From NCBI GenBank assembly GCA_039720395.1, contig CM077826.1:25252430-25316429 (forward strand): a stretch of 64,000 nucleotides of DNA. The letters are read 5' to 3'. The stretch comes from Liquidambar formosana. Its lineage: Eukaryota; Streptophyta; Magnoliopsida; Saxifragales; Altingiaceae. Position 1 is the first letter of the stretch; every line of letters begins with the position of its first letter. Made by a program: the position numbers and the translations under genes. Below the pieces are notes generated by a model that worked only from the letters and a program-made list of their open reading frames with translations, made no database searches and was not told the DNA's origin. This document shows, piece by piece, positions 31,318-43,906 of this stretch.

Positions 31318-32709
31318 GTATCTTTCCTCTCTAACCTTAATTCAACAAAGCCTTAATCCGAAAAATAAAATAAAAAAACTTCACGACTCAACTCCAACCT
31401 CCAAAATCAAATACCAACACCCACACCACATCCTCAACCACCTCTGCTCTAATCCCTAGCATCACCAACTCCACCAAACGTAATTTGTCTATTCTGTGAT
31501 TTTCAGAATAAATTCAAACTGTCTATCACCAAACAGGCCATTTTTAGCAGGAATTTTAACAATAGCTGTCCTCTCTATTTTGGGTGAACAAAAGGCAAAA
31601 AAAAAAAAAAACAAAAAAACAAACTACTTGGGACATCAATTATCATTAAACTATTATATTAAAAAAACAAGAAGGTATACACAAATGGGACATCAATTAT
31701 CATTGTGTTGAGTTGCAATTGTCACCTTCGCAAAGCTGGGTTGTTCTGTATTGTCACTACATGAGAAGAAAATTTTAGAGCATAATCTTATTATTTGATT
31801 TGAGGCATCCTCAGGTAAATATGTTTTGTTTCTTCCAAGGTTCTCTATTTGCATTTCCAGTCACTGGTAACTGCAGTACTTGCATTTGTAATCCTGGTCC
31901 CAGCAAGTAATGTATTTTCTGTCTCTTTTTTTTCTTCCAAAAAGAAAAAAAAGGTTGTAGAAGAAACAGATGGTAAACCTGTAAACGGTAGCATGTTGAT
32001 CAATTGTGTATGTTGAAATCTATGCCTCGTCAACTTCTGTCAAGAGAAGGATTGGCCAATAGAATAAAATTATTTCCTCTGCTTCAGGCTGATGGAATGG
32101 GAAAATAGAGATGGGCAAGCACATAAGCTCTAACAATGCATCCACTCGGGGCATTTTCGTCTTCTTAGCAAATTATTTCGGTCATGCGTAAGTGTAGTTG
32201 AAATTATAGCATTTGTTAACCAAAAAAGTGTAAAACTATTACCATGTGTAACTATAGTTTCAACTATGCAAGTTATTTCGGTCATGCGTAACTATAGTTG
32301 AAATTTTATAACTAAACTACCCTTACTAAATTATAATATTACATCTCACAGCAATCATAAAACTATAAAGACATTGGCTGCTTTAAGTTGTTAAACATTG
32401 AACACAAATATTAATGAAATTAAATAAATTAAGCATAACTTGTGCTGGGTAGACAGGTAGGTCCTAAAACTGTCCAGCTAAGGTGCATTTTCAATAAACC
32501 TAGCCCTGTGAGTTCAAACTGGTCCAGGCCAACGAATAAGAAAGATGGCCCTAACTCATCCATTTTGGAGGTCTCTCTCCCCAGCCATGATGTATGGCCA
32601 CACAAGTACACAACATGAGAATCCAAAAGCGAGATTTAATATTCATACACAATTTTATTTGTTTGATGAGCGACATAATTTCAATTAGACTAGGGTGAAA
32701 AAAACCTAC
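31318..32709. other. No gene recognised between left array and mannosidase exons
   Basis: Non-coding, with A runs at 31601-31620 and a direct repeat built on TTATTTCGGTCATGCGTAA (about 32173 and 32276). A short plus-strand frame near 31860-31910 is protein-like but unassigned. Confidence 0.4.
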
Positions 32710-33434
32710 CGGATAATAGTTCCCTACTATTGGTTCATCAACTGAAAGTGACCACTCTGCTCTATAATCCCGAGCCTGAAAGAAACCATGATCGCAAAAG
32801 TCCAGTTAGCACTATTATAATCAATTGAGGAGGTGAAACTCCATGAAAGACGGCAATATATGTATTCTTGTATGGGTATAGAGAATTTATAAAAGAAACG
32901 GATATAAACATGATAAAGTTAGTGGAACCCGAAAATGAACTTTTGAAAAGGTCACTGATATATTAACTTGTTTGGCTTTCTACCTAATAGTTTAGGCTTT
33001 TGTTGAGGTATATTGAGACTCTTAATTTGAGAGGTTTTGATATGAATAGAAAAGAATTGCATAATAGAATTACCTACTTTAGAAAATCCCTTCCATCAGA
33101 AGTAGTATAAAATACTTTGTCTGTGGCCATATCTGCTCTCATACGTGTGATGACCTCTTTTCCACCATCTAGAAGTGGACCGATCTTAAGTTCAAAAGCT
33201 TGTCAGAACCAAATTGAGTATAGACAAAATGACAAATTAAAGGAGTAATTTAATCTACGTACAGTTTATAGAGAACATTGACCAGCTGTAATGTGCTGAC
33301 ACGGGCAATTATGTTTTATGGATAATGTTTCTTCTTTCTATTAGAACAAAAGAGAAAAAGAAGAAAAAGCAAGTAAAGTGACTCACGGTGAACTCAACTT
33401 TAGCATGCTCTTTGTCTTTGTAAAGTCTAGTCAC
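32710..33434 (-). pseudogene. Captured exons of a GH38 alpha-mannosidase gene
   Basis: Three minus-strand exons with consensus splice sites: 33387-33434 (VTRLYKDKEHAKVEFT, 16 codons, GTGAGT donor), 33078-33184 (containing KEVITRMRADMATDKVFYTT and DGRDFL, GTAGGT donor) and 32710-32775 (ARDYRAEWSLSVDEPIVGNY then YP, 22 codons, TTTCAG acceptor). In order these are the C-terminal beta domain of plant lysosomal/vacuolar-type alpha-mannosidase, which trims mannose from glycoproteins. Neither earlier nor later exons are found, and the second-to-third junction is out of phase, so no enzyme can result. It is a gene fragment, most simply carried in by the surrounding element. Confidence 0.8.
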
Positions 33435-36070
33435 CTAACAAACAAACACATACCAAAAATCATAGATTTGTACTCCTAGAAAATTCATTTGACTCACGAG
33501 TAATGAAAGTGTAACACTGTTGCATAATTTTCACAGAGAAAATTGCCTGTTCAAAGGATGATTTTCCCCCTCAAAGCAAAGGAAACAAATTATTTGCAGT
33601 TATTTTGATCTTTCAAACGTTTTACCTACATGCTAATAGTTCCAACCAGTAGATTATTATAAGGAAATATTTTCTCCAGCTAATATAAATTCCTTATCTA
33701 GATTTTGGGGATTGGTGTGTCAAACACCTTGTGGCCATGTCCCCCCATGACACTCATGATTGTGTCCATACCTCAAATCAACCTTTTTTTCCCTTTTTTT
33801 GTTGAAGTAAAATGTATTATATTAAAAAAAACAAGAAGATATACACAATGCATATATGGTGCTGTTCACCACTGCTTTAAGGAGTCCAAAAACAAAAACT
33901 ACTCCTCAGATAATTTAAATTATTATAAACTTGAAAAAGCTAGTACCCAGGTTGTCTTGATGGGGTATGTTGGTTTCTTCCTTGAGCAGCTGAGAATTTT
34001 CAGGCATTTTTACTGTCCAATGAAACCAAGATAGCACATTAACAACAAAATTCAACAGTACAATAACAAAATATTAAACACCAATTTTTTTTTATTTTAA
34101 AAAATAATGATGTGTATTAATAAAAAAAGATGGGTTTTAACCCTCGTACATAAGGCATATACAAGAGCGAAACAAAAGCTCCCAAAAAACAAAAAATCAA
34201 AAATCAAAAGGGGAAAGCAACCAACCTCAACTCCCTATTAAAATTAAGGGAATCAATAAAAGGTCAAATAAACCCACAAATTAATATAAATCCCAATGCC
34301 TCTCAAGTTCCCAAATAAAAAAAAAAATTCTACTTTTACCACTGCCAATGATGAAACCCAACATTGTACAATCCATGCAGGCAAACAAACACTGGATTGC
34401 TTATGTAACTCAAGTTTGTTTCTATCCAGGTATTAATGAAACTCGAGAGAAAAATGGCTCATGAGAAACTGAGAGTAATAAGTGTAGAATTTTATTGATA
34501 AATGAAAGTAAGCAGTATCAAAGTGAACCTGCACAAGATATAAAAAAAAAAACAAAACACACACACACACACTTAGAGGGCATAAAACCTCACCCTAGAA
34601 AAATTAGCTAGACTAACAAAAAAGTAGCTGCCTATGGATAACAGAGTCCATGTCTATTACAACTTACAAGTTGTGACAGAGGTGAGTTCGTCATCACCCA
34701 TTCTTTGCTTTATGGGCTCATGAATAACCTTTTAAACTAGTTGTTTAATCCACTCATGGACTGGAAAACTCAAAATTGATGACTCCTCTACTTCATTCAT
34801 CTTCAACAAGTATGAAACCTGCTAGTATTTAAAATTGAATTTTGAGGAAATACCATTTCTAAACCCCACTTGGTAAATTGAGATTTTTATTACCATCCCG
34901 CACAGTAGTATCAAAGTGAAAAAACAAAAAACGAACTACTTTCCTCTCTCCTACTATGTAATATAGGTTTGTCTTTCTCCTTAATCAAACTTACATCTTT
35001 TGAACAAAATTATGTGAAAATAATGCCTTCACCAATTACCTTTGTTCAGCATTAAACCCTATAGATCAACACTCTCAACACTTTTTCTAGTTTCCCACTA
35101 CACATGAGCTTCTACCTAATCACAGATAAAAATAAACATTTACTGCATATCATTGCATATCTCTATACATGAAGTAATTATATTCAGATATAACTTCTCA
35201 AGTTATTAGCTATATGTCTAGTAAGCATTAGGCCTAAATAGAAATACACAGCCCTGATGTAAATTATAAGAAGATAACACAAGCTTTCCTAAATAACAAA
35301 TACCATTGTCATAATATAAAAAAACTCAAGAGAAGTGCTCTTGGGGAAAAACTCAGGAGGAGTGCTCTTGGGGGCCCTTGAGTTTTCAATTCAACCGAAC
35401 CCCCCCAACCAATAAAAATAAATAAATAAATAAAGAAAAGAAAAACTAAGTACACTAAAAAATATATCAATGTTTTTAATTATTTTTTAGCACATACGCA
35501 AGCCAGAATTGAGCACATATGCCAGCCAGTCATTGTAGAAAGAACTGAACTCGAACAAGTTCCAAAACATGCAAAGTCTATATGAAAGAAACTCTCATGA
35601 CTGATTCCCACAGAAAAAAAAAAAAAAAACATTCCTTTCCTTAACAATAAAAACAGACATAAGCCCAAAACAATGTTCACCCACCTTTAAATATATAAAG
35701 GTCGTTACAAAGTTTTTTAAAAAGAAAATATAACTCTATTTTCTTTCCATGATTTCTTTCATATAACAATAAAAACCAAATAACCATAACAAATTATATA
35801 TAAGTACATCAAAATAATAGCAACAGAATGTGAAGGAGGAGCACCAACACCGAATAACAATAAAAATGTATAACTTATAAACTCCAGTACTCATTTAATT
35901 TGAAGATGTCTTCTCTATACATATAATAAGTCATACTATCCAACTACCAAAAAAATTACTAACACCAGCACATACAATGCTTCTATCTTCCCAAGCTCCT
36001 ATGTATCCAAAAAACCCAAAAACACATTTACATGTTCAAAACATACTAAACTACATAATGGTCAACTACA
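33435..36070. other. Non-coding; LINE-like tail at 34087-34330
   Basis: At 34087-34330 a T-rich start is followed by ATAATGATGTGTATTAATA and a TTTTAACCCTCGTACAT block, like 26455-26620: a minus-strand retroelement 3' end. At 33795-33850 and again at 31640-31690 there are short A-rich AGAAGATATACACAATG / AGAAGGTATACACAAATG tails. No gene is supported in the rest. Confidence 0.45.
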
Positions 36071-37606
36071 TCATATAGGAGCAGTAGAAGGACCATCATC
36101 ATCATCCCATGGTTTCTTGCTTCCCGATGGTGGTGGAGGGTGGTATCCCTTGGGAAATACGGGTGCCAAAGTAGTCTGATATGGCCTCAGCATGTGGTAG
36201 GGGGGGCTTGTGTGGCCGCATCGGCTAGTGGAGCTGGTGGAGCTCTACCTTTACCATGCCATGTTTCAAATGCTTGACTCATCACCCGAGCAGCATTGTA
36301 AACCTCCCCTCCATAAAAGTTCATGAGATGCACATCTTCTGCCACAGTAGCCAAATTCATTGCCATACCCATCACCCGATTCTCTACACTCAACACCCGA
36401 CCATTCATACTCGACACTCGATCCTCTAACACTCCCAACCGACCATTAACATCAGCTAACCCTTTCTCAACTACCTTTCCAACACTTGATATAGCATCCA
36501 TAAGTGCTTGAAATCCGGGTGCATGTTGGTGCTTAGTTGATGAATGAATTGGGAGATCATGGGATGGAGTCCGTGCTTCATCACTCATTTGAGCAGCTGC
36601 TGAATGGTCTATAGGTGGGGCTATTTGTGTAGCAGCTGCTAGATCGTTCAATTCATCTTCAACGCCGACTACCACCCATTGATTGTTGGCGTCCAACGCA
36701 AAACCCATACGTTTCAATGTGGCCGCGGTATATATATCCGTTGGCCTTGGAACGATCACATCTTCCTCATGGTCAAGTGGCACATTGAAATGCTCAAATA
36801 TTGTTATGAGCATCATCCCATATGGTAGCACTCCCTTCCTATCCGTGCAATACGACATATGGTGTATAATGAGCCATGCAAGATTAATTCTCTTGCCTAT
36901 GCATTATGCACCACATAATAAAAACATCAAAATAACCCACATGTCCCATACTGCCTACGCACGAGAGTATACAATAAGAGATGATATTATGGAGTATTCT
37001 TGCCTCCACATTCAACTCACAATACTTAGGTGGCTTCCTTGTACTTATGTTATTTGACAAGCACATCTCTCGAATTGCATTCTCCTTGACAAATTCAGGA
37101 AACTCGGGCCAATTATGGGTGTGGAATGCTTTGAAAGTATCGAACTAGGGTACCCCAAGAAGATGGTTCAATGTGATGCAATTTAAAGAAATATGTATAC
37201 CTTTTACGTATGATGTGATTTCCTTAGTGTTGTCATTGAAATTCAAGTGTGCATAAAAACAACGTACCAATCGAGGGTACATGACATTATGTCGATTGAG
37301 AAAATCAAACCACCCAATGGCGCGAAACAACGTCCCGATCCTAAACCTATTGTTGGTGAAGAAATTGAAGTCAACACATCTCCCAAATTGAATGCTTCGA
37401 TCTTTGAAGAACAAATTATACTTGCGCCGCATTTCATCATTGAAGAATAAATCCGCATCAATCGAATTATGCACAGATGTGGGTTTGCTCTTCTTCTGTT
37501 TTGAACCCGGTGGTTGTGGTTGACTGCGTTTCTCTTGTGCATCTCCTTCAACCCTTGGTTGTTTCCCTTTATCTTTGTTGCTTCTACTCCCCGACGCGGC
37601 GTCCAT
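36071..37606 (-). pseudogene. Gene of the Sirevirus third-ORF family, broken
   Basis: The minus strand encodes a ~510-codon product related to the ORF at 6436-7833: a Lys/Gln/Pro-rich N-terminus, then FRAIGWFDFLNR, VRCFYAHLNF, IHISLNCITLNHLLG, and later GVLPYGMMLITIFEHFNVPL and KRMGFALDANNQWVV. These match FQAIGLFDF, VQLFYANFE, TQISLDASTLN and LLPYGVALTAVFHHFQVP at the same relative positions. Breaks: a TAG after the LLGVP segment (about 37146), a frame shift near 36880, and a second shift in a run of seven G (36200-36206), after which the frame continues to a stop at 36071. There are no LTRs around it. Function is unknown; the family is labelled putative plant transposon protein. Confidence 0.8.
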
Positions 37607-38171
37607 CGAAGCTTAAAGTAATTTATCACTTCGCCGAGTCATTGAAGATGATCCACCGTTAGATGATGCAAATGTTTAGGGCTTTGGATGAGGGTCCTCT
37701 ACGGGCGATGGGGGTTGTGGTACAACCTGCTATGGATGGGTACGAAAGGGGGATTGATGTGTTGATGGGGACGGTGATGGGGAGAGGAGGCTGATAAGAA
37801 GCGTAGGCGGGGTGAGGGGAAGGGAGGCGACAGTAGGGGGAAGTGGGGGAAGGAGGCGACGGAAAGTGGAAGTGGGGAGGGAGGCGACGGTAGGGGGAAC
37901 GAAGGGTCTGAAGGATGGGGGATGAAAGTGGGGTTTGTGGGATGGGGAATATGTAGAGGTTGTATGTTTATAACATGTTGGGTTATGTGTAAATAACTTG
38001 TTGCAGAACCCGCGAAATATCAAATTAAAAAATTACTATTTAACGTGTGAGCCAAATCTTTTATAAATGCTTCTTGAATGTGATCTGGGTTTTTAATAGA
38101 CTATTTTATAGTTATAGTTGACTAATTTTTATGTTTTTGGATTTTATATTCCAACCGAGTTGACTAAATAT

Positions 38172-39131
38172 TTTTTTTTACATCAGATAACCCACTACCA
38201 CGCAAAATAGCCAACTAACAGTGGGTATAGTTGGCTAAATTTTTTTTCCCCACCATATAAACCACTACCACGCAAAATAGCCAACTAAAATTGCGAATAG
38301 TTGGCTAATTTTTTTTTCCCACTCATACAACCCACTGCCACGTAAAATAGCCAACTAAAAGTGAGAATAGTTGGCTATTGTTTTTTTTCCCCATATAAAA
38401 CCCACTGGCAGGCAAAATAGCCAACTAAAAATGTGTCTAGTTGGCTAAAATTTTTTTTCCCATCATATAACCCACTAGCAGGCAAAATAGCCAACTAAAA
38501 GTGAGAATAATTGGCTATTTGTTTTTTTCCCCATATAAAACCCAGTGGCAGGCAAAATAGCCAACTAAAAATGTGTATAGTTGGCTATATTTTTTTTCCC
38601 CATCATATAACCCACTGGCAGGCAAAATAGCCAACTAAAAATGTGTATAGTTGGCTATATTTTTTTTCCCCATTATATAACCCACTGGCAGGCAAAATAG
38701 CCAACTAAATATGTATATAGTTGGCTATAATTTTTTTTTCCCAGATTATATAACCCACTGCCACGCCAAATAGCAAACTAAATGTGGGAATAGTTGCCTA
38801 AATTTTTTTTCCCATGTCTAATAACACACTGGCAGGCAAAATAGCCAACTAAAAATGTGTATAGTTGGCTATATTTCATTTTCCACATGCTATAACCCCC
38901 TGACACGCAAAATAGGCAACTATAAGTAGGTATAGTTGGATATTTTTTTTCCCCACCATATAACCCACCCACTGCCAAGCAAAATAGCCAACTAATAGTG
39001 GGTATAGGTGGCTAAAATTTTTTTTTTTTGCACATGATATAACCCACTGCCGTAGGAAAATAGCTAAGTAATAGTGGGTGTAGTTGGCTAAAGTTTTTTT
39101 CTTTTCACATGATATAATCCACTGCCATGCA
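38172..39131 (-). repeat. Hairpin-unit tandem array, right (13 units)
   Basis: About 13 units of ~70 bp, each TAGCCAACTA, a short loop, TAGTTGGCTA, a T run and CCCACTGGCAGGCAAAA. Read on the minus strand it is the same unit as the array at 30755-31317, so the two arrays face each other 6.9 kb apart. Short frames across it (38778-39142) are products of the repeat. Confidence 0.93.
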
Positions 39132-39597
39132 ATAATGGTCATTAGAAGGTGTTATTCGCTATTTCAACACCTGGCATTATACAACTCTCTACCCTACAAA
39201 TATAGCCACTTAGAACTGAGTGTAGTTGAGTGTAAATTTGTACAAGTACCAACATATCCAAAATACATAAACTCCAACATATCCGATAAATATACAAAAC
39301 ATATCCAACTACCCATAAATTATGTAGTTGGCTAGTTGAGTGTTAAATCTGTAGAAGTTCCAACATATCCAAAACACATATCCGACAGACATATCTGAGA
39401 AATATAGAAAACATATCCAAATTGGTGATTGCCTTTTGTAGTTGGCTACTTGAGTCTAAAGCTATAGAACTTCCTAAATATCTAGAAGACATGTCCAATA
39501 AATATACAAAAAATATTACATGTTTAATTGCAAACATGACAAAAAATTCCATCAACTACCTGCACCAAATTAAGCTTCAGAAGTAATACCACATAAC
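39132..39597. other. Spacer after the right array
   Basis: Short repeated phrases (CAACATATCC, AAATATACAAAACATATCCAA, GTAGTTGGCTA) with no gene. They look like decayed edges of the array mixed with a second simple repeat. Confidence 0.4.
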
Positions 39598-40597
39598 TCA
39601 ATTAGTCGGGTTACGTCCTTTAAGTAGCTCAGACACCATTTCCTTTCGCTTAGCATCGGGTAGAGACAAGAACACATTGGACATATATAAGTCCTTACTA
39701 ATGTCTTTTCTAACCTTAAGTACGTCCAGCAAACTCAATCCTTCAATTTTCTGAACCTCCTCAAAAATCTGTTTGGTCAGAATACTCTCCTCGCTAATGG
39801 CATTGCCTATCTTCTCAAGATAGACCATGGTTCCGTCAACTAGCGTCTTCATAGATGTTGACACATCCATCATTGTCCGTGTCCACACGTCGCTACTCTT
39901 ACGCTTTCCTAGTGACGTCCCCGACTGTGATGGTTGGGGTTGAGTACTAGACACCTCAATGCCCTCAAGACCATCTTCAAAGTGAGTAGTCCCATTGAAA
40001 TCATTAGCAGCACCTGCCTCTATTGCCTCCTCCTCTGCAGCAGGGGTTGTAGCGCCCAATCCATTTGCGCGGTCCTTCCCAAAAATCTCTATCAATGTGT
40101 CATAATGAGGGAAAGGCTTACGAAATAAACCTTTTGCAGCAGGATAAGTCTACATATGTTACATATTATCAATTAGGATGTAATTAAATAAATTTATAAA
40201 CCTATAAATGTACACGCACATAGAGCATTACCTTGACCCATGTATCGTACACTATCTTTTTAGCTTCTACCATCTTGTCTACGTCATTCCATGAGAATCC
40301 ACTGCCCGATTGGAACATATCAGCAATTGCCATTGCTTGTTTCTTTAGAGTCTTGACCCGAGATTCAATGTGGGGACAAGCTCTAAGACCAGCAGCCGGA
40401 ATCTTTGTGGCCAACATCTTTTCAAGTTGAACCAAGTAACCGGATTTGAAGCCGGTATCACACTTCCACGTACCCATTGTGTAGAGTTTATACAAACTCT
40501 CTACTAATTTTGCATCCTCACTGGGTGTGCACTGATGCTTTCCAACGCGAGGTGCTGTACTGGCTGTAGAATCCTTATCCACACTTGTAGTTGTCAT
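39598..40597 (-). CDS. Myb/SANT-like protein, PIF/Harbinger partner (2 exons, 305 aa)
   Basis: Exon 1 is 40232-40597 (122 codons) with a GTAATG donor. Exon 2 is 39598-40149, after an ATGTAG acceptor, in phase. Residues about 20-125 form a Myb/SANT-like domain (CTPSEDAKLVESLYKLYTMG, then FSWNDVDKMVEA), continuing across the intron with YPAAKGLFRKPFPHYDTLIE. The C-terminal part has a Ser/Gln-rich linker (SSTQPQPSQSGTSLGKRKSS) and a helical tail. In PIF/Harbinger elements this protein binds element DNA and helps the transposase into the nucleus. It ends 277 bases from the transposase stop codon and runs in the same direction. No break was found, unlike the transposase. Confidence 0.82.
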
Positions 40598-40873
40598 CCT
40601 ATATATATGTGCAATACGAAATAGAGCATATACATTGCAATTATTATATAGTCACATAATAAATGAAATAACTATACATCATGCCTAGATCATACAGTCT
40701 AATAACATGCATACCTGATGTAAAAACATATAAAATTTGCACATACTAAAATTCTCAATTGCATACCACCAATTAATAAATGAGTTATATTACACATAAG
40801 TTCACATCCAACCCTAAAAAGGATAATTGTCCAATAACAAATAACATAAAAACAACTCGGTTACAAGTCTAAA

Positions 40874-42332
40874 TTATGCATTTCTAGATGCTCGCCACTC
40901 ATTGAACATTTCAGTCGCCATTGTATCCCTCCACGTTTGCCATTGGTCGGATGCATCAACGTATTCAAGTGGCTCCCCTTGCGGGTGAATAAAATTTTCA
41001 ATAAAAGGGAGCTCTTTGAATGGGTCTGTCGGCATCTCTCTGATGATATGGTTGTATAAGAGAACACAAGTAAGAATGATCCGGTTATGGGTTTGCACGG
41101 GATAAAACGAAGGACTCCTTAGAATAGCCCACCTCCGCTTAAGAAGCCCAAAGCATCTTTCTATAACATTCCTAGCACTTGAATGTTTCATGTTGAAAAA
41201 CTCTTGCGGAGTGGTAGGTTGGTAATCGGTCCTCCAATCATTCAAGTGATACCACTGCCCTCTATATGGGGCAAGAAATTCCTCTCCATTGGGATATCCA
41301 GCATCAACAAGATAATAAAAACCTAATAACCAAAAAAAAAAAAAAATTAAAGTCTATTAGGATTTTATATAGTAAGTTATGAACTTCATTGCTTTTATTC
41401 CAAAATCGAATATAACGTACCACGAGGGACCTTAAGACCATGTCTTCTACTAACAGCATCTCGTAGTACCCAAGAATCAGCTGCAGAACCTTCCCAACCT
41501 GGTAGAACAAAAGTGAATTGCATGTCTTGGGAGCATACTCCCAAAACATTTGTTGCAATATCATTTTTTCTTGTTCGATACCGAGGTTTGTCAACCTCAG
41601 GCACATTTATTCTAATGTAGGTCCCATCTAAAGCTCCCAAACAGTTCTACAATAGAGGGGTCAAAACAATTTCGAATAAAAACCCAAGTAAAATAACAAT
41701 TACTACCAAGGTTAATAGTAATTAACATATATTGTATTGTTCAAATAGGCTTGTTTAAATGAATTATTTCTTTAACATAGAAAAAATTTAATGTTGCTTC
41801 TATATATACCTTAAACCATTTCCACTTTGGATCGGTTGAGGTCTCTGTAACAGCTTCTGGTTGTTTGAGCAAGTGACTTTGCAATCAGATAACTCCCTTC
41901 AAAACTTCATTGAAATGTCTACTTATTGTCTCACCGGAACGCATGAATCTAGCTATTAATTATCACTCTATTCTTCACATGGTGAGCAAGAATGTGGACA
42001 AACAATGCAGTTATCTCCTCCACTGTTACGTGTCTAGTGTCTTTTAACTTCCCTATGGTGCGAAGCATACTGCACAACTTGAAAAATGTATACCTATTTA
42101 TACGTAGTTGACTTATGCACGTTGTGTCATTGTGAAATATGATATTATGAAGGTTCAACATCCGAGGGTCATGTGTAAAGTAAGATTCGAGCTTCAATAC
42201 ATGGTCTTCGTAATGTTTACCAAGGAGTAAGTATAACCAGACATGGAATAAGGAAATAACATTCAGTAGGGAGCGAATACTTTCCAGGATAGACCTAATT
42301 TCTTTCTTCTTCGACACCATCAGTCTAGCCAT
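40874..42332 (-). pseudogene. PIF/Harbinger DDE transposase, three exons, broken in exon 1
   Basis: Exon 1 (41810-42332) has the N-terminal helical region (LRINRYTFFKLCSMLRTIGK, then VTVEEITALFVHILAHHVKN). Exon 2 (41421-41646) begins NCLGALDGTYIRINVP with the first catalytic Asp. Exon 3 (40874-41322) begins FYYLVDAGYPNGEEFLAPYR with the second Asp, then RNVIERCFGLLKRRWAIL with the catalytic Glu. Donors GTATAT and GTACGT and acceptors TTGTAG and ATTAG are in place and exons 2 and 3 are in phase. Exon 1 has a frame shift near 41950 and a TGA where Arg is likely near 41890. About 400 residues, normal for the family. The enzyme would cut and paste at TTA/TAA sites; this copy cannot make full-length protein. 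Confidence 0.88.
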
Positions 42333-43906
42333 ATCTGTATATCAATCACTGAGACACGCGGTGGATAAACACGTTGTCACTAAATAATCCTTAGTAAAAG
42401 TATATATCTTTGAAAGTATATATATTTGAACCCAATCGATACAATCAGTTAATAACCGTATCACATAAGTAATTACATGGCACTGAATATACCATATCTG
42501 CATGTTTGCATTAGATGTGTACAAGGGCTAAATACATAATATAGAAGGTGGCATAAACCAAAATGAAAAATCCCTCTCGAAAATGTGACATAAGCACGAC
42601 AAACAGGAAACCAAAACACGTCAATGATAATAAGAATATTGTCTAATTCAATCAAATATATCACATGAATTTAATTTGTGGAGTTTCATTTTAGGGGTTT
42701 TTCATTGACGAGTTGGACCCTTTACAACGACGTTCACTGGCTCACTCCAGCATCTGATTTTGGGGGTGGGTTTTATCACTGAGATAAACTCGATCATGAG
42801 GATTTCCTTGTTACTTCAGAGAGAAGAAAAATGCAAAAGTTGGGTATAAATTTGTTGCAGCGGTTGATAGAGAGATGGGTGGGCTTCTTTGACTAAAGAA
42901 GTGTCCTACATGTGAGGGAATGAACAACCTTCGATGGGTGGGCACTGTCTTTGTCAACCAAAGCTTCAAAACTTTATATTCTACCCAAATTTGTAATCCA
43001 TTTTTTCACTTTCCATTGCGTGTTTATTTATTTATTATTATTTTTTAGTAACCTTAATATTTTGGGTAAACGTTGTGCTCAAAATTACCCCTTTAAAAGT
43101 AATTTTCATAATTTTAATTTTTGAGAGGGGTGATACTTCAATATTTTTAGATTTTTAGCTAATCAAAAACGCCTTGGTGCTTAGGAGTTGAGCTATCTAT
43201 CATGTTGAATTATTTGTTCTGAATTTTTCACTTAAAATAGTATTGGATTCATACATGAATTCTCTTATTTTTCTTTATTCTCATTTTACCCTAGATAACC
43301 AAACACAAGATAACTTTCTATTTTTTTTTTTTTACTTTTTTTTTTGTTTACATTTTTTTCCCCTTCTTTTTTCTTTCCCTTGCAATTTTCGCGAACCAAA
43401 TAGAGCCTTAATGAATAATAATTTTGAGGTTTTCAGATTCACATTGTAACACCCTGAACTAATTTGAGGTAAACAATAATTCACTCATTTTAGTTTTTTG
43501 TCACTATGGTAATGTAAATATCTTCTATGAAATAATTCAATCCTCCTTTATATCACAAGTATTGTGTATTTCTAACAATTGTAAGTTTTAACAACATGCC
43601 TTTAACCTAAAATTCATGGAAGTAAAATTCAAAGAAACTATAAAATAACAAATATTAAAAATACTCAGTAATCAAGAATGTTAATACACAATGGTACATG
43701 GCTTATTTGTAAATATAAAAATCAAATGAACATGCGAAAATGACAAATGTAGCATCTAGCAAATAAAAAATAACTACTCACATATCATGACTGCCATAAG
43801 TAGTTGTTAATATTTGTAACTTCAAACCAATTGAAATTCTAGCATTATGCAACTATACACCTTCAGTTTTGGAACCAAAAGGTAAAGCAATAAAACTACA
43901 TAAAAA
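42333..43906. other. Upstream region of the transposase; no gene recognised
   Basis: Likely holds the transposase promoter and 5' leader on the minus strand. A fragment resembling a MITE end (GCGAACCAAATAGAGCCTTA, 43391-43410) lies next to a T-rich tract at 43320-43350. Nothing coding is supported. Confidence 0.4.

Noticed and set aside
38778..39142. Minus-strand repetitive frames that look like a repeat protein (YFACQ/CGKKN units)
   Set aside because: Produced by translation of the 70-bp hairpin array; the unit length is only by chance near a multiple of three in part of the array.
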